A stretch of 64,000 bases of DNA from Nigrospora sphaerica. Taxonomy: Eukaryota > Ascomycota > Sordariomycetes > Amphisphaeriales > Apiosporaceae. The number at the start of each line of letters is the position of its first letter. Position 1 is the stretch's first letter. Below are positions 19,958-31,883 of the stretch, in pieces. The stretch spans positions 186,001 to 250,000 of the forward strand of contig JAGVVL010000015.1 in NCBI GenBank assembly GCA_018287875.1. Reading direction: 5' to 3'. A program made the position numbers and the translations under genes. The notes beneath the pieces are model-generated. The model ran no database searches, had not been told where the DNA came from, and saw only the letters and a list, made by a program, of their open reading frames with translations.

Positions 19958-21218
19958 ATGGACGCGCGCGTGTGGGCTTCGAGATACGGAACCATCCGCC
20001 TCCGTCCGATGGCCCCCGTGTCCGCGTTCGGCGGTCCTCTCGCGGCCGCGGCGGGCAGGAAGCGGGACCTCTCCGACGGCACGATTCGCGAGGCGGCCTC
20101 GTTGTTGTGGGGGGCCTCGCTGGCGTGCGCCTGGTTCGCGCTCGTCAAGGTGTTCCAGCACTCGCGGTACGCCCTACGGCGCCGCAAGCAGTACAATGTT
20201 TACATCCTGCTACTCTGGGGCACCTGGCTGCCCACCATGGCCCTTTCCGTCCTCACGTGGCTCCTCCTGCAGGACATCCTGCCCCACAGGCAAGCACTTG
20301 AACCCCGAACCCCCGTCCGTCGAGTATTGCCGCTGACGATGCCCGGAGCAGCATCTGGACATTCCTCTTTATTAGTAAGCACCGACCCCCCTCGCGCCGA
20401 CACCGTGTTCCCGTTCTGCCTCGTCTCTGGTCGCCCGTTTCCACCTCGCTCTGGTCCCCTGTCCGCCCCGCCCCCTGTTTCTCCTTGACGCGCGCGGCCG
20501 AAGCTAATGTTTCCTGGCAGTCCTGCTCTGGACGGTGCAGCTGCACTGCGTGCTGCAGATCATGGTGAACCGGCTCTCGTTCCTCATCGTGGACCGGCGG
20601 CGCAGCCGGGGGCTCAAACTGGCGGTGGTGGGGGTCGTGGCCTTCATCACGCTCGCGGGCGGCAGCACGTGGATCATGGCGGCCGTCGGGCTGTCGCCGG
20701 GCGTTGCCGCCTTCAGCCACGTCTTCGACCGCGCCAACAAGGGCCTCTTCGCCGCCGTCGACCTCGCCCTCAACGCCGCCTTCCTCTACCTCGTCTGGCG
20801 CCAGCTCATCGCCGCCGGCCTCGCCAAGTACTGGTCCGTCTTCCGCTACAACGGCTGCTGCGTCCTGCTGTCCGTCTCTCTCGACGTCATCCTCATCGGC
20901 GTCGAGTCGGCCAGCACCAAGGTCTTGTAAGTGCCGCCCCCGCGTACTCTGGCGCTTCTTCGGTACCCGCTACCCGTTCGGCTGACCCACGCGAACCCCC
21001 CCAGGTACGTGCAGTTCAACCCGGTCGTCTACTTCACCAAGCTCTACATCGAGATGAAGCTGGCCGAGATGATCGCCCGCATCGTGCGCTCGACCAACGA
21101 AATAAACACGGTGAGCGTGGCGGCCACCGCCACCGTCCGGTCCCGGGAGGACTTTGACGTGGCCACGATGGTGGTCGAGGACGAGGACGAATGGCTCTAC
21201 GCGGGGAGGGCACCGTGA
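19958..21218 (+). CDS. Seven-transmembrane fungal membrane protein
   Basis: Four exons: 19958-20289, 20352-20374, 20521-20926 and 21005-21218. Intron 1 (20290-20351) has a GC-AG donor, GCAAGC, with branch-like CTGACG. Introns 2 and 3 use GTAAGC and GTAAGT with CAG acceptors. The acceptor of intron 1 could also be 3 nt earlier, adding one Ser. The protein is about 324 aa with seven hydrophobic helices, among them LLWGASLACAWFALVKVF, YNVYILLLWGTWLPTMAL, SIWTFLFIILLWTVQLHC, LKLAVVGVVAFITLAGG and CCVLLSVSLDVILIG, then an acidic cytosolic tail (VVEDEDEWLY). This is the layout of fungal rhodopsin-like/GPCR-like integral membrane proteins of unknown ligand. There is no retinal-binding Lys signature I can point to. 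It is convergent with the oxidoreductase at 21348, with only 129 bp between the stop codons. Confidence 0.75.
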
Positions 21219-21347
21219 TCAGCAAGGCGGTAGGAAATCTTAAGAATAGATAACATCCGATCATGGCCCAAGAGGCCGCAGAAGACGAAAGGTATGCTAA
21301 CGATGGATGACTCGTGTGCCGCGACCGTGGAGGCTCGGCCGCGGACC

Positions 21348-23065
21348 CTACGACATATAGTGCTCGACGATGTCCTTTCCGGCACGCAGTGCAAACTCTA
21401 CCGTCTCGTAACCGTTGAGGCCCGAGGCGTAAAAGGTGTTGTTCGTTCCCTGGAGCTGGTCCAGCTTGGCGTAAAAGCCACCGGCGAGGTCCCGGCCGGA
21501 CACGTGGGGGAAGTAGTCATTCTGGCGCACCAAGGTTAGCTCTCTTCCGCGCTCGCCCGCGCTCCGTTCGGCGCCCCTCGCAACGCACCTGCACAAAGTT
21601 GTGGACACTGTCGTTGCCAAAGGCCTCGACGGTGTTGGCATCGGCGGGGTCGCGGCGGTTGAGGCGGCCGAGGGTCTCGACAAGCAGGCGGCGGGCCTCC
21701 TCCGGCGTGGTGGCCGGGTCGCGGGACCAGGACCAGGTGGCGACGAGGTCGACCTCGGGGAATAGGCGCATCAGGCCCATGGGCTGGCCGCGGGCGTCGG
21801 CCGGCGGCTCGGCCGGCGAGCTGCTGTTGGCGTACCACAGCTGCCCGGCCGGGATGGCCATGGACACGGCGCCCGAGAAGTAGTTGTTGGTGCGGACGGC
21901 GGCGAACAGGTCCGCCTCTTCTTGCGTCAGCGCCAGCCCGGCCTTTTGGAGGTTCCTCAGCGTCGGCGGGAATGCCAGCACCAGTTGTGCGCAGTCCTGC
22001 GAATAGAACCCCGGAAGTCCCCTGCCGTAGTCCAACAGGTACCTGAGCGTCACGGGTCCCTGGCCGTCCGCCGGGCGCCAAATATCGGTCACGCGCGACC
22101 GCAGCAACACGCCCCTCCGCAGCTGCGCCGCGTACTGCGCCAGCACCCCGTGGAAGTCGATGGCGTTCAGCGGCGTCGTCTGGGAGCCGGTAAAGGCCGC
22201 CACAATGGTGGGCGTGAAGTACTGCAACACTGCGTGGGGAGGGGTCGTTAGCCTATCCCGCAAACAGAGAAAGTAGAGAGAGGCGGGGAAATGGAGAGGG
22301 GAGAGTAGAGAGAGAGTGCGCGTGTTTGTACGTGTAGAGGGGGTGTTTGTGAGGGTAGAGGAAGAAGCGAACAGCAAATACGTACTGTACCAGATGGGGG
22401 TCTCATCCAGGTCGCCACTGCAACGGATACGATGATTAGCACGGGACGGATCCCTCCCGAAGCGTAGCTCCTCCGTGGGGATGCACTTACTATCCGTAGG
22501 CGAACATGGCCTCGTTGAAGACAATGGGCATGAGCTTGAAGTTGTTTTTGGCGAGCCACTCGGCCGCCGGGACGGTAAGCTCGTGGGGGATGTCGTTGCG
22601 ATAGCCGACGGCGCCGACAGGCTCAAACTTTTCCTTCCACAGCTCGCCGTAGCGCTTGACCTCGGCGGCGAGGGGGGCACGCTGGTCGGCGGGCAGCTGC
22701 GGGAAGGGCAGGGTGGTGCCGGTGGCCCAGTCGAAGCTCCAGGTGGGTTGGAGATGCGGCGCCGGGAGGTATGTCAGGTTCGTGCGGGCGATGACGGCGC
22801 GGCCCTCGACGTAGGTCGTGTTCTCGAGCAGCAGCGCGCCCAGGGGGGCGAAGAACTGCGGTCGCCCCGGCTCGTAGTAGGCCTGCGACTTGCCCCCCGC
22901 CGCCGCCCTCTCGTCCAGCACAACCACGTCCCGGCCGCGCGCTTCGAGCTCGTGCGCCGCCCGCAGCCCCGTCGGCCCCGCCCCGATGATGCACACGGGG
23001 AGTTCCGCCGCCCGTGACGTCGTCCCCCGGGCCAGTAACCCCAAGAGCAGGGTCGTGTACTTCAT
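21348..23065 (-). CDS. Secreted FAD-dependent oxidoreductase (flavin amine oxidase / beta-cyclopiazonate dehydrogenase-like)
   Basis: Four exons on the minus strand: 23065-22491, 22417-22386, 22229-21589 and 21521-21348. The introns at 22418-22490, 22230-22385 and 21522-21588 begin GTAAGT, GTACGT and GTGCGT and end in CAG. The product is 473 aa. It starts with a signal-peptide-like MKYTTLLLGLLARG, then the Rossmann dinucleotide motif CIIGAGPTGLRAAHEL and the acidic end of beta-2 (VVVLDERAAAGG). The 32-nt micro-exon joins FAYGYGD-LDETPIWY to MLQYFTPTIVAAFTG and keeps frame, which supports the model. The family oxidises amines or related substrates with FAD. The specific substrate is not predictable, and no secondary-metabolite enzymes flank it. 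The beta-cyclopiazonate label is from overall resemblance only. Confidence 0.75.
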
Positions 23066-25686
23066 CTTGGCGACGCGTCGAGAGCGAGGGGATGAGAAGC
23101 AAAGCTGTGAGTAAACGAGCGGGAGCGGGAGCAGTGGCCTCGAAAATAAGCCTCCAAAACGAGCGAGTGCAACTTCGCCACAAGACGAGACGCCGACCGG
23201 TTGCCAACGACGTGCCACTGCTGGGGCCTCGCCAAACTTATATATCCGTGACCGGACACTCTGGATGGCCTAGAAGGGACCGTCGGTATGTTCCGCCGAG
23301 GGCGAGACTGATGGTGGTGCAGGGATGGGCGAGGGACGAAGAAGGCGTGCTTTGGTCGGAAGGGCCGGATGGAGAATGGTTACACAGGGCAGGCCAGGTG
23401 CTCCCGCCAGTGCCCTCATCACGGCGCTCCCTCTTCCCTAGGATTGCGTGCGCGTTCTCCGAGCTAACGTAGGGTTTCTCGTCTGCGTTAGATGACATCT
23501 CGTCGTGGTGTGCTAAATACAGTCAGGTGGCGGTTTGCTTTAGTAGGGTTACATGCAACCCCTGCCGGATTCATGGTGGTCTCCCTTTTTTTCGTTTTCG
23601 GCCCCCATGGGCCTCCATGCCCACTTCTCGGCCGGCTGCCTTCGGATGGGATCGTGGGCTCCTTCGACCGGGACCATGGCGGTTCCCTCGCGATGCGCAC
23701 ACAGTACAGGGGCCGCATGACGGCGTCGAGGTGAAAGCCTGTCCGGGCCAAGACGGGATATTGCTTGGGCCAGCTCCTTATTGGCCCCGGAACCGCCCGT
23801 CTCTCCCACTCTGGGCCTCCCAGTTCCTGTTTCGCCCTCGCCTGAGCAGGTGGGGGCCATTGCACGGTTCGTATGCTCCTCCTCTCTCATTTCGGCTGGT
23901 CGGCCCTAATTGTTCTTCCTGCACTGCGCCTCGCCCCCATCCCCTGCGTACCGCCGTCCCGGTACTGGCATTGCAAGAGGTTGGATTGGCGATAACCCCC
24001 TCTGGCGCTGCCACCTCGCAATCACGCAGAGACGCAAGCTTAGGCACGGCAGGAGGCGTGAGGTTGCAGTGCCCGCCCACGGGGGGCGCATCCGGGGCCC
24101 CTGTCGACGACGGGAGGGAGGCATGGCCCCCATACGGCCCTTTGCAGTCAACATGGCGTACAACCTTAACCAGACGGAGAGAGCAAGGCCGGTGTCATCC
24201 CTTGCCTCGCGTGAGGCCACCACTGGCTTGTTTCCGGGTGCGACTTCGGATCGCGCCTTCGTTTATGATGCCCGGGGGCAGCTCACGAGATAGCGTTCGA
24301 TGCCCCCGCCTTGCCTGGTGGAGATGACGTTGGAACCGGACGCCTGTCGCCATGTCGCCGGCTCGTTTCGAGTCCCATCCCCGCACGCGGGAAAACCGGA
24401 TACGCTTCCAACGGCATGTGACGAAAACACCTGTTTTCTTCTCGCCCCGCCACCGGCGTTGGCGGGTTCGTCTCGTCCTTCCCAACGTCGTGCACGGCAA
24501 TTCGGCCCTGTCTTCACATGAAAGTGAGTGTGCATGTACACTAAGATATTGGTCAGCCGCATCTATCGTATACCGGATGTCGAAAGGAAGTGGGGGTTGA
24601 AATGGTAATGGATGGGCAATTAACGACTGGACCAGAAGACTCTTGCTGCTTCATTCCATATTAGAGTACTTTCTGTAGTCTTGCCGTATGACCACGTGTA
24701 CCGCCACCGGGGCCCTGTTTCCACCACAATTGCGACCCGCCACACGATCCTCTGGGATAACCACCACATACTAGTCGCGTAGTGACATGACCTCCACGGA
24801 ACGGGCAGCAGTGGGATCAACTCGGCCTTTCCATCTTCTCGCCATGTCTTAATGTAAGCAGAGCTTCAGCACCAAAGGGAACACGGACACAAGTCCTCGT
24901 TCGCCTCCACAGTCCTTAGTCGATGTGATGTGTCATTCCCACGGCTAAAATCCGAAAGGGTGAGATTTCCCATAGACCTAACGCCCAAGCGCCGTCCCCT
25001 CACGTGGCAGCCACTGACGACGGGCGTCGCACACGGGGACGGGGCTCCACCTTTCGGGTCCGATTTTGGACGTCACGCCCCGGCTGACCTGCTCCGCCAC
25101 CACCCCGCCGTTGTCACTGAACGATTCCAGCACCGGGCTCTTCGTAACCACATTGGACACGGCTTTGGGCGTCTCGGGGCCCAGGTCTATTCAGGTAGCC
25201 AGAAGTGGAGTTTCACAACCACAAGCTGGGATCTCCTCATTCACAACGGTCCAGAGGAAATCTCAAAAGGTGTATTTGGCGGGCTATTGCCATTCCTGAA
25301 GCACCAAGTGCAGGCTTGTTCATACCGAAGCATGGCTGTGTGCAAATGTTCCTCCCTCGATTCTATCCTCCACGCCTTACAACTACGTTTAGTCATTTTT
25401 CAGAGCGATGGAGCATTCGAGGGTTGTCAAAGTATCTAGCCGCGGACGGCAACCAGCATCAGACGCTGTGGGTAGGGGCCATACCGTAACCGGTGTTTGG
25501 GCATTGCGAAAAGGTGCCTTGGAGCTTACCCGCGTGATGTTTCCCTTGCTGGATCCGATAGCTTTGAGCGAAGCCATCCTCGACCGACGGCGTCATAAAA
25601 CCCGCACGTTCGCTCACGTATCCCGTCTCGGGGACTTTTTTGTTGTACACTTTTTCTTTCTTTCTTTCTTTCTTCCCCCACGTTTT
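23066..25686. other. Gene-poor region with no supported gene
   Basis: 2.6 kb. It contains the 5' flank of the FAD oxidoreductase and then mixed-composition DNA. Open frames overlap in many phases without domains, signal peptides or splice-consistent extension. A (TTTC)n run lies at 25651-25675 near the 3' end of the next gene. Confidence 0.4.
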
Positions 25687-25947
25687 CTAGACGACGGCCC
25701 GGGAAACGGGCGGGGAGGCGCCGCCGGTCCACATGGCGTGGATCCTGTGGCGCTGGGCGCAGTTGTCGCAGTCGCGCCAGCCGAGGCGGCGGACCTCGAC
25801 GCTCTGCGCGCGCCGCGGGCACGTGGCGAAGCCGCCCTGGGCCCTGGCCGGCCGGCACGCGTGCCGCAGGTCCTCGTACCGCTTGACCCCGTGCCACGCG
25901 TGGCACTGCCCACACTGCATCTGCTGGTACTCGTACTGCCGACACAT
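25687..25947 (-). CDS. Small cysteine-rich protein, putative zinc-binding
   Basis: 86 aa, starting MCRQYEYQQMQCGQCHAWHG and containing CXXC-type pairs (CGQC, CDNC) plus single Cys and His residues suited to metal binding. There is no signal peptide, so it is probably intracellular. Short proteins opening MC..Y....C are common in ascomycete genomes and have no assigned role. The start Met is chosen because the Cys pattern begins immediately after it; the upstream extension of the frame is low-complexity. A TATATAAG box-like sequence lies about 210 bp upstream (near 26157) in the right orientation. Confidence 0.6.
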   Translation of the reverse strand: MCRQYEYQQMQCGQCHAWHGVKRYEDLRHACRPARAQGGFATCPRRAQSVEVRRLGWRDCDNCAQRHRIHAMWTGGASPPVSRAVV

Positions 25948-26925
25948 GGCGGCGAGGCAGCGAGGGGCGTCAAAAGCCGGCGTGTGTCTTGGTGGGAGAG
26001 CACTGGCCCTTGGGGGATGATGTTGATGACGGGGAGATGGCTTGGCTGCTAGGGCCGTAGGGCTGCTATCAATCCTCCGTTGCGTTCTGTTTCCAGTTCG
26101 TTTGTCCGTGTCTCTTCTTCCCCATTTCCGGGTTGCTCCCCCTTGGCACGGCCGACTTATATAGCAAGTCGAATGATGGGCTCGCAGGCCACGACATGGA
26201 CCGCAGGATGGCTGCTTTCGGACGAGGGAACAATGAGCTGCGGCGGTCCCCCCATTTTCGCCCATATCCAATCCCAAGCATATCCGCACGAGACCGGCGC
26301 GGTGTGGTGATGAGAACAAAGACGCTTCATCCCCGCGCCACGCCGCCGTCCTTGTTCGACCATCACCCCGCAGATGCGAAGTTGGAATGTGGCCTCCTCC
26401 CCATTCCCCATGACGGGCAGCCTGCGTGCGCCTCATGCAATCGACCCTTCCTCTTGATTATCCTCGATTTTCCTTTCGTAGTCATCGTTTACCTGCAGCT
26501 TGGCTGCGTAGAAACTGCTGGGTGGGGGTACCTTTTTATGCAACCTCCCTCAGTAGTGCCGAATTGGGTAGGTACTAACGTCTTGGAAGAAGACGGGACA
26601 GGCCCCTTTACTACTATCCTGTTGGGACAAAGGGATCCCGTTGACCAGATCTACGGCGCACCCAGTCTACAAGTCTCCGGTGTACCGCCGGCAGTCACAA
26701 AGAAGCTTCAACGCATGGCCAAACGAAGGCCATGAAAGCAGCGGCCTACGGGACGATGCGAGGAGCAGAGCAGGTTCCGGTCTTCGTGATGAGGGGCGTA
26801 CGACATCAGGGACGTTCGAGGACAAGGTCAACTTTCAAATCATTACTATTAATATCATCTAATCATGATCGCCCGTATGCCGAGTTGCGACGACTCGAGG
26901 CACGCGGCACTCCGCTCGGCTTTTC
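25948..26925. other. Intergenic spacer between small Cys-rich gene and OPT transporter
   Basis: About 1 kb. It holds the promoter side of the small gene and the 3' flank of the transporter. No coding region, tRNA or repeat is recognised. Confidence 0.4.
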
Positions 26926-29193
26926 TTAGCCGCAGTACTGGAACTGCGGGCACGCCACGGTGCTGCCGTAGATGTCGCCGCTCGCGCCGGCGACCTGGAG
27001 GATGGCGTTGATGACGCCGCCGATGCCCTCGCCGGCGCTCATGCCGGCGGCGAGGCTGAAGGCGTACTCGTTCCACGTCTTGGGGCTCCTCTTGAGCCAG
27101 ATGTGGCTCGCGATGGCGCCCGTGGCCATGGCGATGCTGTACTGGGTCTGGGGCAGGGTGAAGGCGAGGCCGAGGGCGTTCATGTTGGGCACGTAGGGGT
27201 GGTACTTCTCGGGGATCCAGAGGTACTTGGCGACGACGATGGCGATGGAGGTAAGGCCGAGCATGAGGGCCGTGATGGCGGCCGACGTGGGGATGGGGAA
27301 CGACGTGCTCGTGATGCCCTCGGCGATGACCTTCCAGGCCGCCACGGACGGGATGGAGAACTGGCAGCTGTCCTCGAGCCCGTTGACGATGATGCACGGG
27401 TAGGCGTTGGCGAAGAGGATGAAGAAGCCGCAGCAGAGGAAGATGCTGACGAGCGAGCCGCACGCCTGCGCGATGAACTGCGTGCGCGGCGACGCGCTGA
27501 GCAGGTAGCCGGTGCGCAGGTCGCCCAGCATGTCGACCGACTGCGAGGCGGCGCCGGCGGCGACGATGCCGCACGTCATGTTGATGTTCTCGGCCGGGCG
27601 GCCGTGGATGCCCTGGCCCTGGGTGACACCGCCGAAGACGAGCTGCGACGCCTTGCCGCAGGTCGAGACGGGGTTGATGTCGGTGGCGCCCGAGCACTGG
27701 GCCGCGATGAAGCTGAAGACGAAGGCGAGGACGACGGCGAGCAGGGTCAGGCCCGGGTTGACGCTGTACTGCAGCGCCAGCACGATCATGGACAGGGCGA
27801 TGGAGGCCAGCACGCCGCCGGACCAGGTCCAGGTGGGCACCAGCTCGTTCTTAGGCGAGGGCTCCTCGATCTCGCGCTCGCCGCTGGTCAGGTGCTTCTC
27901 GGCGAAGGGGCGCGTCTTGGACCACTTCTCGGCCGTCTCGAGCACGGCGCGCTTCATGCCCCGGTAGAGCACGGGGCCGTTGCAGCCGACCTCGGCGAAG
28001 GAGGCGCAGAGCATGATCATGACGCCGACCCAGAGGTTCCAGTAGCGGGGCGAGGGGTGGACGAGCGAGTCGACAACCTTGAGGCTGTTGTAGCTCATGA
28101 GGCCGGGGAAGCGCTCGTCGGCCTCGGCGCCAAAGGTGGCGCCGTACTTGACCGTCAGCGGGCCGATGAGGGCCCAGGCGAGCACGCTGCCGCCGAAGAA
28201 GGAGAGCGAGGCGTTCATGCCCGAGAGGATGCCGGCGCCGATGAAGGCGGGCGTGTACTCGAAGACCCAGCCCCACGACTCGGCCGAGATGATTTCCTTC
28301 CAGCCCCAGGTGTAGAGCCACCAGAAAACGTGGTGGTCCCAGAGGATGCCGGGCGCGTAGCTGGCGGCCACGCGCCAGACGACGGAGCCGCCGAAGGCGT
28401 AGGCCAGCATCTTGGCCTTGCGGCGCCCGCTGGCCTCGGCCTCGGCGCCGCCGGCGTGCAGCGACCGGATCGTGTAGGCGACGGCCGTCGGCGACGGGAA
28501 GATGAGCTTGAGCTTGAGGATGTAGAACTTGCGCAGCGCGATGGCGAAGAAGAGGCCGTAGTAGGCGGTGCAGGCGGAGAAGGTGATGAGCTTGCCGATG
28601 TCTGGGGACACGTTAGCGGGGGGCCCTCGCACGTCCTAACGACACCGGAACCTACCATCCTGGGGGTTGGCCGACATGAGACCCATCTTGTACATGGCCG
28701 GGACGGGCCCGACGAAGATGATGCCGAGACCGCCGGCGGCGGTGGCGGCCGTCTGCACTGTGACGTTCTCCTTGGGGCCGAAGTAGCCGCCGCCGAGGTA
28801 GGCGGGGGCGATGCGGGAGAGGGGCTTGATGATGGCGAAGCCGAGCAGCGAACCGAACAGCGAGGCGCCAAAGGTCCAGCCCGTCTTGAGGCCGAGGTAG
28901 ATGTTGGAGGCGGACACGATGGCGCCGAGGCAGCAGCCGATGACGATGGCGCGGACCGTCAGCTGGGTCGTCTCCTCGGGCACGCCCTTGAGCGGCGGGA
29001 AGGGGAACTTGTTGTCGAGGACCTCGCCCTCCTCCTCGGCGATCGAGCTCTTCTCGACGTCGTTGGTGAAGGGCTCCTCCTTCTCAAGCGAGTACTTCTC
29101 GCGCCGGTGCAGGCCCTCGGCGCCCGGCAGCGACGCGGTGACCATGGGCGCCGTCGCCGCGTCGCGCGGCTCGATGGTCTCGTGGGCCGTCAT
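26926..29193 (-). CDS. Oligopeptide transporter (OPT) family protein
   Basis: Two exons, 29193-28656 and 26926-28601, separated by a 54-nt intron (GTAGGT donor, CTAACG branch, CCCAG acceptor), giving 737 aa. After an acidic cytosolic N-terminus (MTAHETIEPRD...) it has the OPT fold of many helices. Recognisable blocks include LTVRAIVIGCCLGAIVSASN, NIYLGLKTGWTFGASLFG, the loop KLIFPSPTAVAYTIRSLH, and a later region GATDINPVSTCGKASQLVFG. The family imports small peptides, or metal chelates in the YSL branch, across plasma or vacuolar membranes with protons. Substrate is not predictable here. The frame is intact, length is normal for the family, and codon use matches the GC-rich neighbours. Long plus-strand frames across it are antisense shadows. 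Confidence 0.92.
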
Positions 29194-31766
29194 GGTGAAA
29201 AAGCGGGAGGGGGGTGGGGTGGGTGGTCGCTGGGACACTCGGGGGAGCGAGTGAGTGCGCACGCGACAGGTCCGCCTTGACAGGAGAAGATACACGAGGC
29301 AAGAAGACGACGGCCTTGGGAGTCGCAGCAAGGGAAGGGGGTCGTCCCGGCGTATTTGTATGCGTGGCCAGTCCCGGTGGGTGTATAGTAAGGCATGGGT
29401 GGTAGCGGTGCCCAGCCGGGCAGACCCATCACCGGTTCTCCCTTCCCTCCCCCGAGTCCCTGTTCATGCCGTACGACCTAGGCCAGACGGTCCCATCCCG
29501 TCGCGCGTCCGCCCGGTGGCCCATTTGTTGCGGCCGTTATCGTTAGCCTGCAGCCAGTCCGGGGTCTGATGCCTGTCGGGCTCTGGGGCCAGACGCTGCA
29601 CTTAGGGCCTTGGCAGCTGATACGGGGACCTCACGACCTTCTGTATCGGGGCGTCCAAGCGAGATCTCGCCCCGGCCGCCGCCGCTTATCCGGGGCCACC
29701 TCCCCAATCCGGCAAGTGACCCGTGCTATTCCCCCCTAACGGATACGGCCCCCAGGACTGGCAGCTCGGAGGACAACTATTGGCACGCTGCCGCAGGGCC
29801 CTCCCCTGCTCTACGCTGGGCGTATGGCCGAGTCGCAGGGAAATTGAGTCGCTCTGCCCGCTCCGACTGGTCGGGTCGCCCAGGCCCAGGGTAGGAATGC
29901 TCTGCGGCCTCCGTTCCAGAATGTCGCGGGCGCCGCCGCCGGTGCGGGTGGCGAACGACCGTGGCCTTCCTGATTGATGCTAATCCGAACTCCTTCGCAC
30001 CAACCGGGTCAATTGGGGGGACCATTGGCGCAGTAAGAGGAAGCAAAACCAACAATGCTACACCTCCTCTAGGTAGGTACGTGGATGCCCAGCCCGTCGG
30101 CCGAGGTTCCACCCGTTGAAGCTTTGCCCCAAGCACGCGAAGCCTTGGGACCACGGCCGGACCAAGGGTGGCTTGCAGCTTGGTACTTTTCCTCTTGCCC
30201 TTTTCCGCTTTTTTCCCCGCAGACGGCGCTTTCGCCACGTGCCGCAGGCGCCCTCCCTTTTCGTCCCTCTCCCAAACGAACATCCTTTGTTCGTTGCCGC
30301 TCTCTCCTCGGCCTGCCTTCCTCGGGCCTCTGCCGCAAACGACGGCCACGGCGCCCAGCGTCCGGGATTCGGGCCGGTTTACGGGGGACCTGGAGGTTGC
30401 CGGCCGAAGTCGCTGGTGTGACTCTGCTCTCCCCGAGCGAGGCGCGAGCCAACATCGAGGGCATGGGCCCATGCGTGGTCCGGTTTCCGGGGGAAGAGGA
30501 GGGTCCAGCTGGGGAGGGGCATCCACCGCCATTAATGGGCTTTTAGCGGCCGAGGTACGGGTCTGGTTCTACGATGGTTATCTGACCAGGTGTTCGTGTG
30601 TCATGTCTGAGGATAACTCGCATTCGCCCGGTCGCCGGCCCGATATCCATGGGCGCCGAAAGGATGGTCCTTAGCTCCCTCGTCCTCCCCCCGTCGCTTG
30701 CGCCTGACTTGCCCAGTTGCGCGCGCCACGGTAGCCGTCGCTTACCGCGACAAAACAAGCGGCGTGATCCCTTTCCCACAGGGTGACCGCGCCTCACGGA
30801 GCTATTAGCCCTTTCGGGGCCCCTGGCGCCACCGACCACCCCCGGGCCCCCCCCCCTCGGTCGTGGTTCGATTCTCCGCCCTTTCGGGGAATGCTTGACC
30901 TGCAGGATTGCCCAGCATCGGCAACTCAGCCGGGCCATCTCTGAATACGGGACGCCCTACGAGAAGCTTGGCCGGCCGCCGCATAAGGGAGGCATGTGAT
31001 CGGCGAGGGGTGGCAACGCGCCGTCCGTTCCCCCTGCCTCCAATCAGTGACCCGATGCCGCGGGGTGCGCATGTTTAGCCCGCCGGGTCCCTCAGGGCCG
31101 CGCTGAGGCGGACGGGCTGCGACCACCTCGGTGCTCTACAGGGCGAGCAGGACCCCATCGGTGCATGAACGGACCAAGGCATGGGTGCCGGCTGCACTGA
31201 TCAGCGTCGGGACGAGTGGGACAGGTGGTGCCCGCGAGCCCGGCGAAGCTTTGCGCCTGCATCCGTAGCTTGCGTCGCCATACGACGAGTGGATGACGCA
31301 CCCGATCGAGAAAAAAGGGAGATGCCGCTGTATCGGATCCCGTCCAATGAGGCCACATTGGGGTAAGCAACCAGGACCGCCGCCCCTCATAGCTCCTTGA
31401 TCAAGGAACGAGGCCAACACGGCTTATCGCCCACCGCGTGGGCCGCTCGTACGGCCAGGGACCTCTCCCGGATCCCCCCGTACACAGGTGGCAGCTCCTA
31501 GAAAAACCGAGGAGGAAAAGGCCGAGAAAGCGCAAAGTAGATCCGACGAAAAGGCCCGACCTTATCATGTCGCTAGCATGTGGGACGTGGTCTGAACACT
31601 AGGGCACGGCCAACCCCGTCCCCCAATTAACTCCCCAACAGCCCGGCTCGCCCTCGTCGTCGCAGCCGTGGCCCGCCATCCCATCGTGAACCCACCGGCT
31701 GAACCACCCGCACATTAAATCGACTCAGGTTACAATAACAACCCAACTCATCAAATGCAGTAGCAG
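29194..31766. other. Gene-poor GC-rich spacer
   Basis: 2.6 kb between the OPT gene promoter and the tRNA. Only overlapping short frames are present. No domain, repeat pair or additional tRNA was recognised; GGTTCGATTC near 30869 resembles a B box but has no tRNA around it. Confidence 0.4.
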
Positions 31767-31883
31767 GGCAAGATGGCCGAGCGGTCTAAGGCGCTACGTT
31801 CAGGTGGATATGGTTGTTCGTGATCAAATCCTCGGAACTTCGTAGTCTCGCAAGAGGCGTGGGTTCGAATCCCACTCTTGTCA
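31767..31883 (+). tRNA. tRNA-Leu (anticodon CAG) with intron
   Basis: The acceptor stem GGCAAGA pairs with TCTTGTC (one G-T pair). Next come the D arm GCCGAGCGGTCTAAGGC, an anticodon stem CTACG/CGTAG with loop TTCAGG-T, a long variable arm TCTCGCAAGAGGC and the T arm GTGGG-TTCGAAT-CCCAC. The long variable arm marks a class II tRNA. The anticodon CAG decodes leucine CUG. A 35-nt intron at 31805-31839 sits between positions 37 and 38, the canonical nuclear tRNA intron place. Confidence 0.93.

Noticed and set aside
27103..29280. 725-codon plus-strand open frame
   Set aside because: Antisense to the OPT transporter. The content is Asp/Glu/Gly/Ala repeats produced by codon bias, while the minus-strand reading has a complete membrane protein.
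30860..30885. B-box-like GGTTCGATTC suggesting a second tRNA
   Set aside because: No matching D-arm, anticodon stem or acceptor stem around it.
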